A stretch of 64,000 nt of DNA, taken from positions 1 to 64,000 of the forward strand of contig CASFYQ010000001.1 of assembly GCA_949298955.1 (NCBI GenBank), in the 5' to 3' direction. Position numbers and translations under genes: made by a program. This document shows positions 44,948-55,000 of the stretch, piece after piece (the stretch's first letter is position 1; every line of letters begins with the position of its first letter). Origin of the DNA: an uncultured Bacteroidales bacterium (GTDB lineage Bacteria > Bacteroidota > Bacteroidia > Bacteroidales > Barnesiellaceae). The notes under the pieces were generated by a model. That model did not search any database. It was not told where the DNA came from and saw only the letters and a program-made list of their open reading frames with translations.

Positions 44948-45062
44948 TACAAAGATACGCAAAGGTAAGAGCAGAGACAAATGAAAACATTTGTTTTCAA
45001 TTTGACTATGCCGAACCGCATCCTATTTTCGCGATATGCAAAGATAGTGAAAGGCGAGGACA
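44948..45062 (-). repeat. Promoter-bearing intergenic repeat, copy D (upstream of pcrA)
   Basis: On the minus strand: CCTTTCACTATCTTTGCATA, TCGCGAAAATAGGATGCGG, TTCGGCATAGTC, a hairpin CAAATTGAAAAC / GTTTTCATTTG, GTCTCTGC and finally ACCTTTGCGTATCTTTG. The boxes start at 45039 and 44950 in plus coordinates, 89 bases apart. The last box is about 21 bases from the pcrA GTG. Confidence 0.8.
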
Positions 45063-45156
45063 GAGGCAAATGGCAACTCAGATCCAAGTTGTTATTTTTG
45101 CCCGGGTTGTAACGTGTACAAGATTCGGGCCCCGTATAGACCCGTGAATCGCATAC

Positions 45157-46722
45157 CTATTCCGTCCCGTCGGGGTAGGGACAAGCCTTGCCCGTAGCCT
45201 TGTAGGAAGGACGTTGGGCGTCGGTCGATTTCAGGTAGTCGGTTAGCTCCAGGGCCAAAGCCTGCGTCACCTCGGGAAGCTCGTTCGAGAGCTCGATTTG
45301 TTCGCCTATATCTTCGCGCACATTGTAGAGCTGCTTCCGTTGGCTCTCCCAGTGGTAAATGAGGTGATAGTCGCCTTTCAGAATCGATGCATATGCGCCA
45401 TACCCTTCATCTTCGTTTCGGGTTTCGCCCCACAGGTTGGGAAAATGCCACACAATCGTGCGTTCGTGCCGGAGTGCAGGGTTGCGCAGCACGTCGGCAA
45501 AACTTACTCCGTCAATCGTCTGTACGGTCGAATATCTTTCGATACCGGCCATTTCGAGAATAGTAGGAAAGAAATCCTCGATCATCACCGGCTGGTTGCA
45601 CTCGCTGCCTGCCACGGTTACTCCCGGCCAGTAGACCATCATCGGTTCTCGAACACCACCCATGAAAGCCGACCCCTTGCCGGCTCGGGCCGGATAGTTC
45701 TGATCGCGATTGGCACGACCCTGGCGGCTGTGGCCCAGCGCTTGGCCACCATTGTCCGACATGAAGATTACAATCGTGTTGGCTGCTACCTCCGGCTGGC
45801 TTTCGAGAAAGTCGAGCAAGTCGCCTAAACTCTTGTCCATGCCTTCGACCAAAGCCGCATATCGGGCCTCGTTCTCGTTGAGCGGAGCGTCGAGTTGTGC
45901 ATCGTATCGATTGCGATAGTAGTCGCTGAACCGGGCATCATCGTCGTAGGGCGAGTGCACTGCGTAGTGCGACATATAGAGGTAAAACGGTTGTTCCCGG
46001 CTTATGGGCAGCTTCATCGCTTCGATAGCTTCGAGGGTGAGAGCTTCGGTGAGGAATATGTCTTGTCCGTGGTATTTTTCCAGTCCCAATACCTCGAAGG
46101 GAGATCCTTCGCCGAAATTGCGGGTACCCAGATAGCTGCCCGGGGCTCCGTTGGCCCCGCCGGCGATGTTCACATCGAAGCCCATTAGAAGCGGGTTGGC
46201 ACCCGATGTGCCTTTGGCTCCAAAATGAGCTTTGCCGCAATGTATCGTGTAATAACCGTTTTGTTGCAGAATCGCGGGGAATGGCGTGATGCGGGTTGTG
46301 TTCTTCAAGTCGGCAGGCAAGGTGGTGTGGGCCGGCTGTATGCCGTTGCAGTTCCAATCGGGCAGTTGAATTACGTCGCTCGAGTCATCGGTTTTCCGGT
46401 CGTAATCCAGAGTCCAGTTGGTCACCCGATGACGGGCTGCGTTCATGCCCGACATGAGGCTGCACCGAGTAGGGGAAGAGATGGCGCAGGCATATGCTTC
46501 GGTAAATTTCACCCCCATGTGTGCCAGCCGCTCCATGTTGGGCGTGCGGTATCGATTGTTCAAGGGCGATGGTTCGGAGTAGAAAGGTACCGATGTGTCT
46601 TGCCACCCCATGTCGTCGACCAGAAACAGAATGATATTGGGCTGTTGTTGGGCCGGTACGAGACTTGCCCCCGAAAGCGAGGCGAGCAAAAGGGTATTTT
46701 TCAGAGAGAAATGTTTTTTCAT
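45157..46722 (-). CDS. Secreted serine-type sulfatase
   Basis: A 521-residue sulfatase with a signal peptide (MKKHFSLKNTLLLASLSGASLVPAQ). The catalytic signature is SSPTRCSLMSG: the modified residue is a Ser (S-x-P-x-R), so the enzyme needs a serine-type radical SAM maturase. Metal-binding sites appear at LFLVDDMGWQDT and FMSDNGGQALGHSRQG. Family S1 members in Bacteroidales remove sulfate from glycosaminoglycans or mucins. The closest branch cannot be told from sequence alone. It is divergent from the GH5 gene and could be part of a glycan-use locus, though no SusC/D pair is present. Confidence 0.88.
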   Translation of the reverse strand: MKKHFSLKNTLLLASLSGASLVPAQQQPNIILFLVDDMGWQDTSVPFYSEPSPLNNRYRTPNMERLAHMGVKFTEAYACAISSPTRCSLMSGMNAARHRVTNWTLDYDRKTDDSSDVIQLPDWNCNGIQPAHTTLPADLKNTTRITPFPAILQQNGYYTIHCGKAHFGAKGTSGANPLLMGFDVNIAGGANGAPGSYLGTRNFGEGSPFEVLGLEKYHGQDIFLTEALTLEAIEAMKLPISREQPFYLYMSHYAVHSPYDDDARFSDYYRNRYDAQLDAPLNENEARYAALVEGMDKSLGDLLDFLESQPEVAANTIVIFMSDNGGQALGHSRQGRANRDQNYPARAGKGSAFMGGVREPMMVYWPGVTVAGSECNQPVMIEDFFPTILEMAGIERYSTVQTIDGVSFADVLRNPALRHERTIVWHFPNLWGETRNEDEGYGAYASILKGDYHLIYHWESQRKQLYNVREDIGEQIELSNELPEVTQALALELTDYLKSTDAQRPSYKATGKACPYPDGTE

Positions 46723-47031
46723 GGAATACTTGGGTTAATGTCGTTTTTGGCATTGTGTTGAAAATCGGTTACAATAATAGTAAAAGATGATGGTAAAAGC
46801 AAATGAAAGGTCTATTTCCTCTGAATCTTGTCCGGCCGGATAGCCTCGGATAGCCTCTTGTTTTGCCGAAATCAGCCCCGAGTTCGCCTCTTCGGGAATT
46901 GTGTTTTTCGGCTTTTCGGATTGCACCGACGTGGTGACTCCCCCGGGAAAGTGTCAGCATAGGATAAGAAAGATGTAGTGTGGTTGCGGGCAATCGGCTT
47001 CCTTTGTGAAAAATTGATAAGATATTGTACC
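46723..47031. promoter_or_regulatory. Divergent region between sulfatase and GH5 genes
   Basis: This 309-base region holds no gene. There is a 10-base tandem duplication GGATAGCCTC at 46838-46847 and 46848-46857, and on the minus strand a TTTG and a TATTATTG box that may be the sulfatase promoter. No clear promoter pair is seen for the GH5 gene; the AT-rich GATAAGATATTGTACC lies just before its ATG. Confidence 0.45.
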
Positions 47032-48786
47032 ATGAGAAAATTCCTGACATTTTTGAGTTTGTTTTTTGTATTGGGAGCTGCCGCTAACGATACTTTTTCG
47101 GTCAACGATTTCGAAGCCGGACCCGGGGGAGCCGATAATGCCTGGGGCGGCTCGTGCGAATGGGTAGACAACCCGTTGAAAGATTCGAATAATCCCTCTT
47201 CGAAAGTATTGAAGGTCACCAGTACCGAGTTTGCCGCTACGGCCATACCGTTTACTTTGCCTGACGATAAAACGCTCACCGACTATATGGGGGTGCGTTT
47301 GCAGTTGGCGGTGCTCGATGCCTGTGGCGAGAATATCCATTGGGTGGGATGCGACCTGGGAGTACAAGACGAGACCGGCAACAAGTGCTGGCCGGCTACT
47401 GCTTCGTGGCAGACGGGAGTCTTGAATACCTGGCTTACACTCGATTTCTGGCTCGACGAGGCAACTCTCTCGTCGTGGCTTTCCGGCGGATATACCGGCG
47501 GGTTGAGCCTGTTGATGAAGGTGGGCCGTCAAAAATTCATCTATATCATCGACAATGTGGCACTTATCGAGAAGAGCGAATATGTGGACGATGGCTCACA
47601 ACAGTATTTCGGAGTGAACCTTTCGGGAGCCGAGTTCGGTGGTGTCTATCCCGGGGTCGATGGCACGCATTACGGATACCCTACCTATAAGGATTTGGAT
47701 TATTTCAAGAAGAAAGGATTGAATCTTGTTCGTTTTCCGTTCCGCTGGGAGCGTATTCAACGCACGATGAACGGCGAGCTCGATGCTACCGAGCTGGCCA
47801 AGATGAAAACCTTTGTACAGGCAGCCGAGGATAGAGGTATGCCTGTCATTCTCGATATGCACAATTTTGCCCGCTATTCGTTCGACGGCGGGGCTACCTA
47901 TGCTCTCATCGGGGAGTCTCCGCGTCTCACGGCCGAGCATTTGGCCGATGTGTGGCGCAAACTGGCCCGTGAGTTCAAGGACTATACCAACATCTGGGGA
48001 TACGATATTATGAACGAACCTTATTCGATGTTGCCTTCGGCACCGTGGTTCGACATAGCGCAAGTGGTAATCGATGCCATTCGTGAAATCGATACCGAAA
48101 CGCCCATTATCGTGTGTGGCGATTCGTTCAGTTCGGCCCGCTTTTGGGTAGAGTATAGCGACAATCTGCGCAATCTGGTCGACCCGTACGACAATCTCAT
48201 CTTCCAGGCTCATCTCTATTTCGACAAGGATTATTCGGGACAATATCTGAACTCCTACGACGCCGACGGGGTTACCCCCGATACCGGTGTAGAGCGTGCC
48301 CGCTATTTCGTCGAATGGCTCAAACGTTACAACAAGCGTGGCCTGCTGGGTGAGTATGGAGTCCCCGACGACGATTCGCGCTGGTTGGAGACACTCGAAA
48401 ATTTACTGATTTATTTGCGCGATAACGGCGTGCCGGGTACCTATTGGTCGGCAGGGCCTCGCTGGGGCGATTATAAACTGTCGGTACAGCCCACTCAAAA
48501 TTATACAGTCGATCGACCGCAGATGTCTGTACTTGAACGGTATACGGTTACAACCGGCAATACGTCGGGCATCGAAAACTCAATGGCGGTTTCCAATGAC
48601 AAATTGCAGGTTTCCAGCCATAACGGGGAGGTTGTCTTGGCCGGCACGACATCTCGCGAAGTGAGTGTGTGGAATGTATCGGGAGCATTGGTTTGTAAAG
48701 TGTCGGTACAGCCCGGGTGTCCTGCCCGTTTTACTTTGCCAAAAGGTTTTTATATTGTAGATAATATCAAAATTGTTGTTAAATAA
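47032..48786 (+). CDS. Secreted GH5 glycoside hydrolase with N-terminal carbohydrate-binding-like domain
   Basis: From ATG 47032 the product is about 584 residues with signal peptide MRKFLTFLSLFFVLGAAA. Residues about 20-180 form a beta-sandwich, CBM-like domain (NDFEAGPGGADNAWGGSCEW, STEFAATAIPF) that recurs in the next gene. The GH5 barrel follows (LNLVRFPFRWERIQ, VILDMHNFARY), with acid/base Glu in YDIMNEPYS and nucleophile Glu in LLGEYGVPDDD. The substrate is probably a beta-glucan or mannan type polysaccharide, which cannot be decided. The tail (VWNVSGALVCKV to KGFYIVDNIKIVVK) looks like a T9SS sorting domain, implying surface location. Confidence 0.85.
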   Translation: MRKFLTFLSLFFVLGAAANDTFSVNDFEAGPGGADNAWGGSCEWVDNPLKDSNNPSSKVLKVTSTEFAATAIPFTLPDDKTLTDYMGVRLQLAVLDACGENIHWVGCDLGVQDETGNKCWPATASWQTGVLNTWLTLDFWLDEATLSSWLSGGYTGGLSLLMKVGRQKFIYIIDNVALIEKSEYVDDGSQQYFGVNLSGAEFGGVYPGVDGTHYGYPTYKDLDYFKKKGLNLVRFPFRWERIQRTMNGELDATELAKMKTFVQAAEDRGMPVILDMHNFARYSFDGGATYALIGESPRLTAEHLADVWRKLAREFKDYTNIWGYDIMNEPYSMLPSAPWFDIAQVVIDAIREIDTETPIIVCGDSFSSARFWVEYSDNLRNLVDPYDNLIFQAHLYFDKDYSGQYLNSYDADGVTPDTGVERARYFVEWLKRYNKRGLLGEYGVPDDDSRWLETLENLLIYLRDNGVPGTYWSAGPRWGDYKLSVQPTQNYTVDRPQMSVLERYTVTTGNTSGIENSMAVSNDKLQVSSHNGEVVLAGTTSREVSVWNVSGALVCKVSVQPGCPARFTLPKGFYIVDNIKIVVK

Positions 48787-48974
48787 CAGACTGTTGCGGT
48801 AAATTGACGGTTGTCTCCACGATATGATAATATAGTGTCAGTCTTGGATAAAATAGTATAAATAATTCTGCTTGTACTATACGGCAATATCGGGAGGTTA
48901 TCTGTAATTTTACCCATGTAAAAGAAATGAAAAACGATTGACATAAAAATGTTTAACTTTAATAAGCAGATAAC

Positions 48975-50258
48975 ATGAAAAAAACATTAACTCTTTTGTG
49001 TGCTGCCTGTTTGGCAGCCGGTGTACAGGCTCAGACCTATATGTTGAACGATTTCGAGTCGGGTGCCAATGGCGCTAAACTCGAGTGGGGTGGCACAGCC
49101 GAAGTGGTAGCCAACCCTTGTCCTACCGACGATAACTCATCGTCTAATGTATTTAAAGTAGAAAGTACCGAATTTGCCAATGTATCAACTCCGCTGAACT
49201 TGCCCGAGGGTAAAACGCTCGCCGATTATACGGGTGCTCGTTTGCAATGGGCTGTTCTCGAACCCTCTGCTCTTCAATGGGTAGGTGTAGAACTGGGATT
49301 TGTCGATACCGATACGCAAGATAAGATGTTCCAAGTGGCTACGGCTTCGGTAGGTGTCGGTGCATACAACACATGGATGAAAACCGATTTTACTTTCAAT
49401 ACCGATTCGGTGGCTAAATGGATGGAGGCAGGACACGCCAATTCGGCACTGCTGATTAAAGTAGCTTACGGCGAATATACTTATGTACTCGACAACATTC
49501 AGTTGATTGAGAAAGAGCAGTTGGACGACCCCAATACTATCTTCACGTTCGAGACTATGGATTTGGGAGTTACTCCGCGTTGCGAGACCCCGTTTGGTGG
49601 AGGTGCTTCCTGCGAAGTGGCCGAAAATCCCTATACAGATGGTATCAATGCTTCGTCCAAGGTGTTGAAAGTTCACGGGAGCAGTTTCTCTCCGGTTACT
49701 TTCGCCGAGGCTCTTCCTGTAGGCAAAACATGGAAAGACTACTCGGGCATTAAATTCCAGGTTTGCATCGAGGACGAAGGTTTTAGTTGGAGTGCTATTG
49801 AAATGGGTGTTCGCACCGATAATGGTACGCACATTAAGATTGGATATGGCGTTGACGAAAGCACAGGTGCCGAAGGTGCCGCATTCGGCGTCTATACTCC
49901 GGGCGAATGGTTCGAAGTGGAATTGAAAGTCGACGAATCGTTGATTACCGCCGAGGCCGAATCTGTAAGAATGCTCTACCTTCGCTTGATGAAAGAAAAT
50001 ATCGATTACTATTATGACAATTTGACGTTGATTCCTGCTTCGTCGACCGGTGCAGTTTCGACAATCGAAACAGACGATATGAAAGTCTATGGCACCGAGG
50101 GCCGCATTTGCGTAGAGTTGCAGAACGATATGCCGGTAGCCGTATATAGCTTGGACGGCCGTCTGCTCTTCTCGCAGGTATTGTCCGGTGGTAACCACAG
50201 CATCGATATGCCCAAAGGGGTTTATATCGTCAATCACACGAAAGTAGTTGTTTTTTAA
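48975..50258 (+). CDS. Secreted protein with two copies of the CBM-like domain and T9SS tail
   Basis: A 427-residue protein with a signal peptide (MKKTLTLLCAACLAAGVQAQ). It consists of two homologous beta domains: about 22-180 (LNDFESGANGAKLEWGGTAE, STEFANVSTPLNLPEGKTLADYTG) and about 185-350 (FETMDLGVTPRCETPFGGGA, GKTWKDYSGIKFQVCI). The first is closely similar to the N-domain of the GH5 enzyme just upstream (shared pattern S-S-x-V-x-K-V-x-S-T-E-F). It has no catalytic domain and ends in a T9SS-like tail (MPVAVYSLDGRLLF to KGVYIVNHTKVVVF). It probably binds a polysaccharide at the cell surface and works with the hydrolase. The GH5 gene lies 188 bases upstream. Confidence 0.72.
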   Translation: MKKTLTLLCAACLAAGVQAQTYMLNDFESGANGAKLEWGGTAEVVANPCPTDDNSSSNVFKVESTEFANVSTPLNLPEGKTLADYTGARLQWAVLEPSALQWVGVELGFVDTDTQDKMFQVATASVGVGAYNTWMKTDFTFNTDSVAKWMEAGHANSALLIKVAYGEYTYVLDNIQLIEKEQLDDPNTIFTFETMDLGVTPRCETPFGGGASCEVAENPYTDGINASSKVLKVHGSSFSPVTFAEALPVGKTWKDYSGIKFQVCIEDEGFSWSAIEMGVRTDNGTHIKIGYGVDESTGAEGAAFGVYTPGEWFEVELKVDESLITAEAESVRMLYLRLMKENIDYYYDNLTLIPASSTGAVSTIETDDMKVYGTEGRICVELQNDMPVAVYSLDGRLLFSQVLSGGNHSIDMPKGVYIVNHTKVVVF

Positions 50259-50282
50259 TAAAGGTAGATAGATAGTGTGTGT

Positions 50283-50320
50283 AAAATCGGGACGGCAGCG
50301 ATGCCGCCCCGATTTTTTTT
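50283..50320 (+). terminator. Terminator of the CBM-like gene
   Basis: AAAATCGGGACGGCA pairs with TGCCGCCCCGATTTT (one mismatch) around loop GCGA and is followed by a T-run. This is a textbook intrinsic terminator. Confidence 0.9.
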
Positions 50321-50413
50321 GCCGGGAGGAGCCGGCTTGGTTTATGGATAAAGTATTATCTTTGAGCGTAGGAATCACCTGTGGTTATATTTGTAATTGA
50401 AAGTTATAGGCTT

Positions 50414-50956
50414 ATGGCAAGTAGAGATACCGATCACCCGTTTCGTAAAATACCCAACGTAGGTGCACAGACCGAGCGCGACCTCCTGGCAATGGGCTAT
50501 ACCTCGATAGAGGAGTTGAAAGGCAAGAGCGCCCAGGAGTTGTATGACGAGGAGTGCCGCCTGCGGGGCTGCGCTGTCGATCGTTGCCAGCTCTATCTGT
50601 ATCGGGCGGTAGTGTATTTTGTCAATACCGGGAATCCCAATCCCGACAAGTGCAAGTGGTGGCTGTGGAAGGACGATTATTTTCACCCTTCGCCCTGCGG
50701 GGCCCGATGCGTGGAGTGTGCCTCTTTCCCTACGATGTGCAAGGGTTGCCGCAAGATTAAAGGCCGGGTTTTCTGGTTGCGATATACGGGTGATGAGGTT
50801 TGCTCCATTTGGAAATGCTGCAAGGACAGGCACAGACAGAACTGCGGCGGTTGTCCCGAGTTGCCTTGTGCCCGCTTCATGAAAGACCCGACAATCACCG
50901 ACGAGGAGAACGAGGCAAACCTCAGGAAGATGATTGAGCAGTTGAACAATCCGTAA
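50414..50956 (+). CDS. Helix-hairpin-helix plus DUF3795-like Cys-rich protein
   Basis: From ATG 50414 a 180-residue protein. Residues about 7-65 contain a helix-hairpin-helix domain (FRKIPNVGAQTERDLLAMGYTSIEELKG), followed by a Cys-rich zinc-binding-like region (CGARCVECASFPTMCKGCRKIKG, CSIWKCCKDRHRQNCGGCPELPC) of the DUF3795 type. The function is unknown; HhH suggests nucleic acid binding and the Cys clusters suggest metal. The frame could start earlier at 50381, but that adds a leader without support. It overlaps no gene, and the GNAT gene follows after 12 bases. Confidence 0.7.
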   Translation: MASRDTDHPFRKIPNVGAQTERDLLAMGYTSIEELKGKSAQELYDEECRLRGCAVDRCQLYLYRAVVYFVNTGNPNPDKCKWWLWKDDYFHPSPCGARCVECASFPTMCKGCRKIKGRVFWLRYTGDEVCSIWKCCKDRHRQNCGGCPELPCARFMKDPTITDEENEANLRKMIEQLNNP

Positions 50957-50968
50957 GAGACGAAGCCG

Positions 50969-51931
50969 ATGAGTAATGACGGAACCTATATAATCCGCCC
51001 GATACGCAGGGACGAAACCGGGCTGTTGAAAGCGTTTCTCTATGAGGCCATCTTTGTCCCCGATGGGGTGGAGCCCCCGCCGAGGAGTGTGGTCGATTTG
51101 CCCGAGTTGGCACTCTATGTGGCGGGCTTCGGCGAGAGGCGTGACGACCGCTGTCTGGTAGCCGACTGCGACGGCAATGTGGCAGGTGCCGTGTGGGTAA
51201 GGGTGATGAATGATTACGGACACATAGACGACGAGACCCCTTCGCTCGCTATCGCGCTGTACAAGCCCTACCGCAACCGGGGCATCGGTACCCGCCTGAT
51301 GACCGAGATGCTGGCGCTTTTGAGCCGTGAGGGCTATCGACGGGTTTCCCTGTCGGTGCAGAAAGCCAACTATGCGGCCGGTATGTATCTGAAACTGGGA
51401 TTCAGAATTGTAAAAGAGACCGAGGAGGAGTTTGTGATGGTAAAAGACATGGAGAAAGAAATGAGCAATTCGGATACCGGCTACCGCACCCGGCCGCTTA
51501 CGGCCGATGACATACCGGCCATGCAGCGGCTCGTTAAAGAGACGATACTGGGTGTCAATGCCCGCGATTATACCCGCGAGGAGGTGGCCGATTGGGCCTC
51601 TTGTCTCGATAATGAGGCGCGACAACGTCATGGGTTCATCGCCGCTCTCGACGAGACGGGGCAAATGGTAGGCATTGCTTCGATGAATGCCGAGGGGTAT
51701 TTGCACTCCCTGTTTGTGCATAAAGATTGGCAGGGCAGGGGTGTGGCCTCTTTCCTGCTGGACGAGGTCGAGCGCAAGGCCCGTGAGTATGGGGCAAAAG
51801 AGATTTACTGTGAGGTGAGTCTCACGGCCCGACCCTTCTTCGAGAAGCGGGGATATGTGGTGGAGAAGACCCAAAAGCAACGGGCCAATCGGTTGCTGTT
51901 GACCAACTTTGCCATGCGGAAGCGGTTGTGA
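50969..51931 (+). CDS. Tandem double GNAT acetyltransferase
   Basis: A 320-residue fusion of two GNAT domains. The first (about 5-165) has YKPYRNRGIGTRLMTEML and the C-terminal NYAAGMYLKLGFRIV. The second (about 170-320) has VHKDWQGRGVASFLLDEVERKA and LTARPFFEKRGYVVEKTQ. The joint is around residue 165 (EKEMSNSDTGYRTRP). Each half keeps the acetyl-CoA loop (R/Q-G-x-G-x-A/G), so both could be active. An unusual fusion: two separate single-domain proteins seem to have been joined. Substrates are unknown. It is coupled to the Cys-rich gene upstream. Confidence 0.8.
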   Translation: MSNDGTYIIRPIRRDETGLLKAFLYEAIFVPDGVEPPPRSVVDLPELALYVAGFGERRDDRCLVADCDGNVAGAVWVRVMNDYGHIDDETPSLAIALYKPYRNRGIGTRLMTEMLALLSREGYRRVSLSVQKANYAAGMYLKLGFRIVKETEEEFVMVKDMEKEMSNSDTGYRTRPLTADDIPAMQRLVKETILGVNARDYTREEVADWASCLDNEARQRHGFIAALDETGQMVGIASMNAEGYLHSLFVHKDWQGRGVASFLLDEVERKAREYGAKEIYCEVSLTARPFFEKRGYVVEKTQKQRANRLLLTNFAMRKRL

Positions 51932-51965
51932 AGCCGTTGCCCGGATTGGGTAATTCCCGAACAAA

Positions 51966-51998
51966 AAAACGCCCGGAACTTCACAGCCCCGGGCGTTT
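51966..51998. terminator. Bidirectional terminator between GNAT and SGNH genes
   Basis: AAAACGCCCGG (51966-51976) pairs with CCGGGCGTTT (51989-51998). It has A-rich sequence on one side and TTTGTG on the other, so it can act on both convergent transcripts. Confidence 0.85.
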
Positions 51999-52029
51999 GT
52001 GTAAGCAAAGTCTAACTTTCCGTGATTGG

Positions 52030-55000
52030 TTATAAGATGATTTTTTGTCCGTTTACGATATAGATTCCTTGGGGGAGTGTATCGATAATGGTTTTCCCCG
52101 GCTCTACTTTTTCGAGAAGAACAAGTTGTCCCAAGGTGTTGTATACGGCTATTTCGGCAGCCTCTTCCGTCACGACAACCAGAGAACCGTCGGCAGTATA
52201 GATTCTCGAGGCGGCAATCGTTTGGTCGATGGCCGAAGGAAGCTTGGCCGGCAGGTCGAATGCGTCGGGCATCTCGCTGCTTCCCGCCTTGCATATCACA
52301 TAACATTCGAACGGCTCGATGTCGCGTCTGTGGTTGACAAACGAACTGCCTACCTCGTCGATGGCATAGATGCCTTCGGCAGCCGATACGGTTTGGTAGG
52401 TTGGCATGATGTCAAACTCTTTTCCGGCAGTCGCTTCGAACGACGGGGTGGCCTCTACCTCTGCATCGGTGGCACTGAAAGTAACCTCGCCCGTGAGGCT
52501 GAGATGGTCGTCCAGTTCGGGTGCGTTGGGGAAGCAGACGATATAGGGGGTATTCGCCTCAATCGTTTGGGTGGCGACGAAACCCTCGGCAGAGAGTGTT
52601 CTCAGCCAAAATGGGTTTTTCGAGGTGTCGTAGTTGCCTTCGGCATCGTAGGCGCTTAACTCGACTTGTTGACCGGCTTTGTTTTGAGCCGAGAGGGTGG
52701 TAGCGTCAAAGGGGAGAACGAGGCTTCTCCAACCGCTTGTTTCCTGGGCATTGCTTGTCAGGCCCTCGTCGAGGGTGCGGGTATAGGCAATCGTTTCGGC
52801 CCGGAAAGCCGTGGGGGCTTCGAAGGGGCAGGCGTCGGTCAAGTCGATTTGTCGGGCTACACCGCCGATAATCACGTTGCTGGCATCGCTTTGAGCCGAA
52901 GCCGGAGCGTAGGTCAGGCAGTTGGGATTGCCCGTTGCAATCGGTTCGAAATAGGCCGTTACACCGCTCATGTCGATTGAGGTAACTTGGTCGTTCGAAG
53001 ACAGCAGAGTCCCTATTTCGGCAGCGTCGGGTGTAGCGCCCGAGATAACAATCTTTCGGGCCGTGGCCAGTGAACCGGTCTCTTCGGGCGAAACGGCCGA
53101 GCCGTCGGCGGTGATTTCGGCGAGCGATACAATCGAGTTCATGCCCCCGTAAATGCTCGATTCCCGATAGGTAGAGAGGGCGGTGAAGGGTACTTTGAGC
53201 GTGCAATATTCGGGTTTGAATGCACCGGTGAAAGGAGTGTCGCCATTCCCATTGGCCGTAGTGACGGGCGGGGTGACGGCGTGGCTTTCGATGGTATTGA
53301 GCGACCAGCAGTTGTAGAATACGGCCGGTGCTATCGATTGCATATTTTTGGGCAAGACAATCGATTCCAGAGCGTTGCAGCTTGCAAAAGTCCAGTCTCC
53401 TTCGATTCTTTCGAGGGTGCTGGGCAGGGCGATGCTTTTCAGGTTGGTGCAACCGTAGAAAGTTCCACCCGGGAGGGTGGTGATGCCCTCGGGTATGGAG
53501 ATGGAGGTCAGTTTGGCACAGTTCCAGAACATTCCCGAACCCATCGACTCGGCTTCGGCAGGCATGTTGATTTCTTCCAGGTTGCTGCACCCGCTGAACG
53601 CGTCGTTCCCGAATGTCCGTATCGTCTCGGGCAATACCACTTTTTTCAGTGACGAGCTACCGATGAAAGCGTGGTAGGCCACCTCGATGGCTTCGGCCGG
53701 CAAGATGACGGTTTCGATAACGGTATTGTTGGCAAAAATCTCTTTTGGAAAGACGTTTTCGACCGTTTTCATACCGTTGAGATAGGCTTCGCCGCCCGAC
53801 ACGATTTTGCTCCCCTGCATATCGAGGTATTTCAAGGCCGGGAGTTCTCTGATAGTCTTGATGTCGGAGCTGTTGATTGAACCTTGCAAGACGAGAGTCG
53901 TGATGGTATCGGTCGTGGCGGGGAGCAGCGAAGACAGGGTTCCGGCCACATCGACGCGGATAACGCCTTCGGGCAGTTCGGGTTGGGAGCTGCCGGCTTC
54001 GGCGGCTATGCGCATGGCGTTGATATAGGAAAATCCCGAGTTGTTGTTTGCGCTTTTGCTGATGGTCAGCACCACAACGCCTTGCGGGGTAGGAGTGATT
54101 CCGGGCACGGTAGCTATGTTTGTCGTGTTCGATGCCGCATCGAGAGTGGCACTCCCGCTGTTGGTTCCCACGTAGGTATAGACGGTTTCGCGATTTCCGT
54201 CACCGGCACGGGAACCGAAGGTTTGGAATGTATAGCTTACCCCCGGATTCAATCCCGAGATGGTCAACACCGGGTCGGCTCCGTTCGAACTGAAATTACT
54301 GGTCGATATGGCACTGTTCATGCCCCATATCGAAGAGTTGCTTCCGTTGGTGGCGGCGTTGGTAAACCCTACGGTAAACTCGATAGAGAGGGTCGTGACC
54401 GTGCCGGTCGAGTCGGTCAAGGCATTGAATTGCGAGCCTGTACCCTGAGCATTGGCATTGTTCCAACCGGCCAGACCGGCTTCGGCAGGGCCGAAATTGA
54501 CATAGACGGGGATTGTCGAAATCTCGGTCGACGAGCTTCCCACCTGACTGGGAATATCGGCATCCTTGACAACATTGAACAGAATATCGTGGGCGGCATC
54601 GTTCAAGTGAACACCGTCGCCCGAGTCGTATTCGGGACGAATGAAGCTATATCCGTCTTCCGTAGCGATGGGAGTATAGAAATCGAGCGCATACTCGCCA
54701 TAGCGGTTCAGAATGCTGTCGGTCAATTCTTTGAATTGGTCGCGGGCGGTTTGTTTCCAATAGTCGGGCTGATGTTCTTCACTGTAAGGCCCGTTATATT
54801 TCTCTCCGAAATTGTGCGGTTGCGAAGTGGTAATCCACACTTTTATACCGGCGGCCTTCGCCAGGTCGATGATGGTGGCGAAATGATCCAGTTGGGTAGC
54901 AACGGGAATCCCGTTCGACACGTCATTGGTAGGCATGTTGATGATGATGGCGTTGGGCGAGAGGCTTAGAGCTTTGGTGATATTTCGCTCCGTGTCTACT

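Noticed and set aside
44730-44990. Apparent shared protein N-terminus between pcrA and ThrE frames
   Set aside because: It is translation of the intergenic repeat in the same frame, not protein homology.
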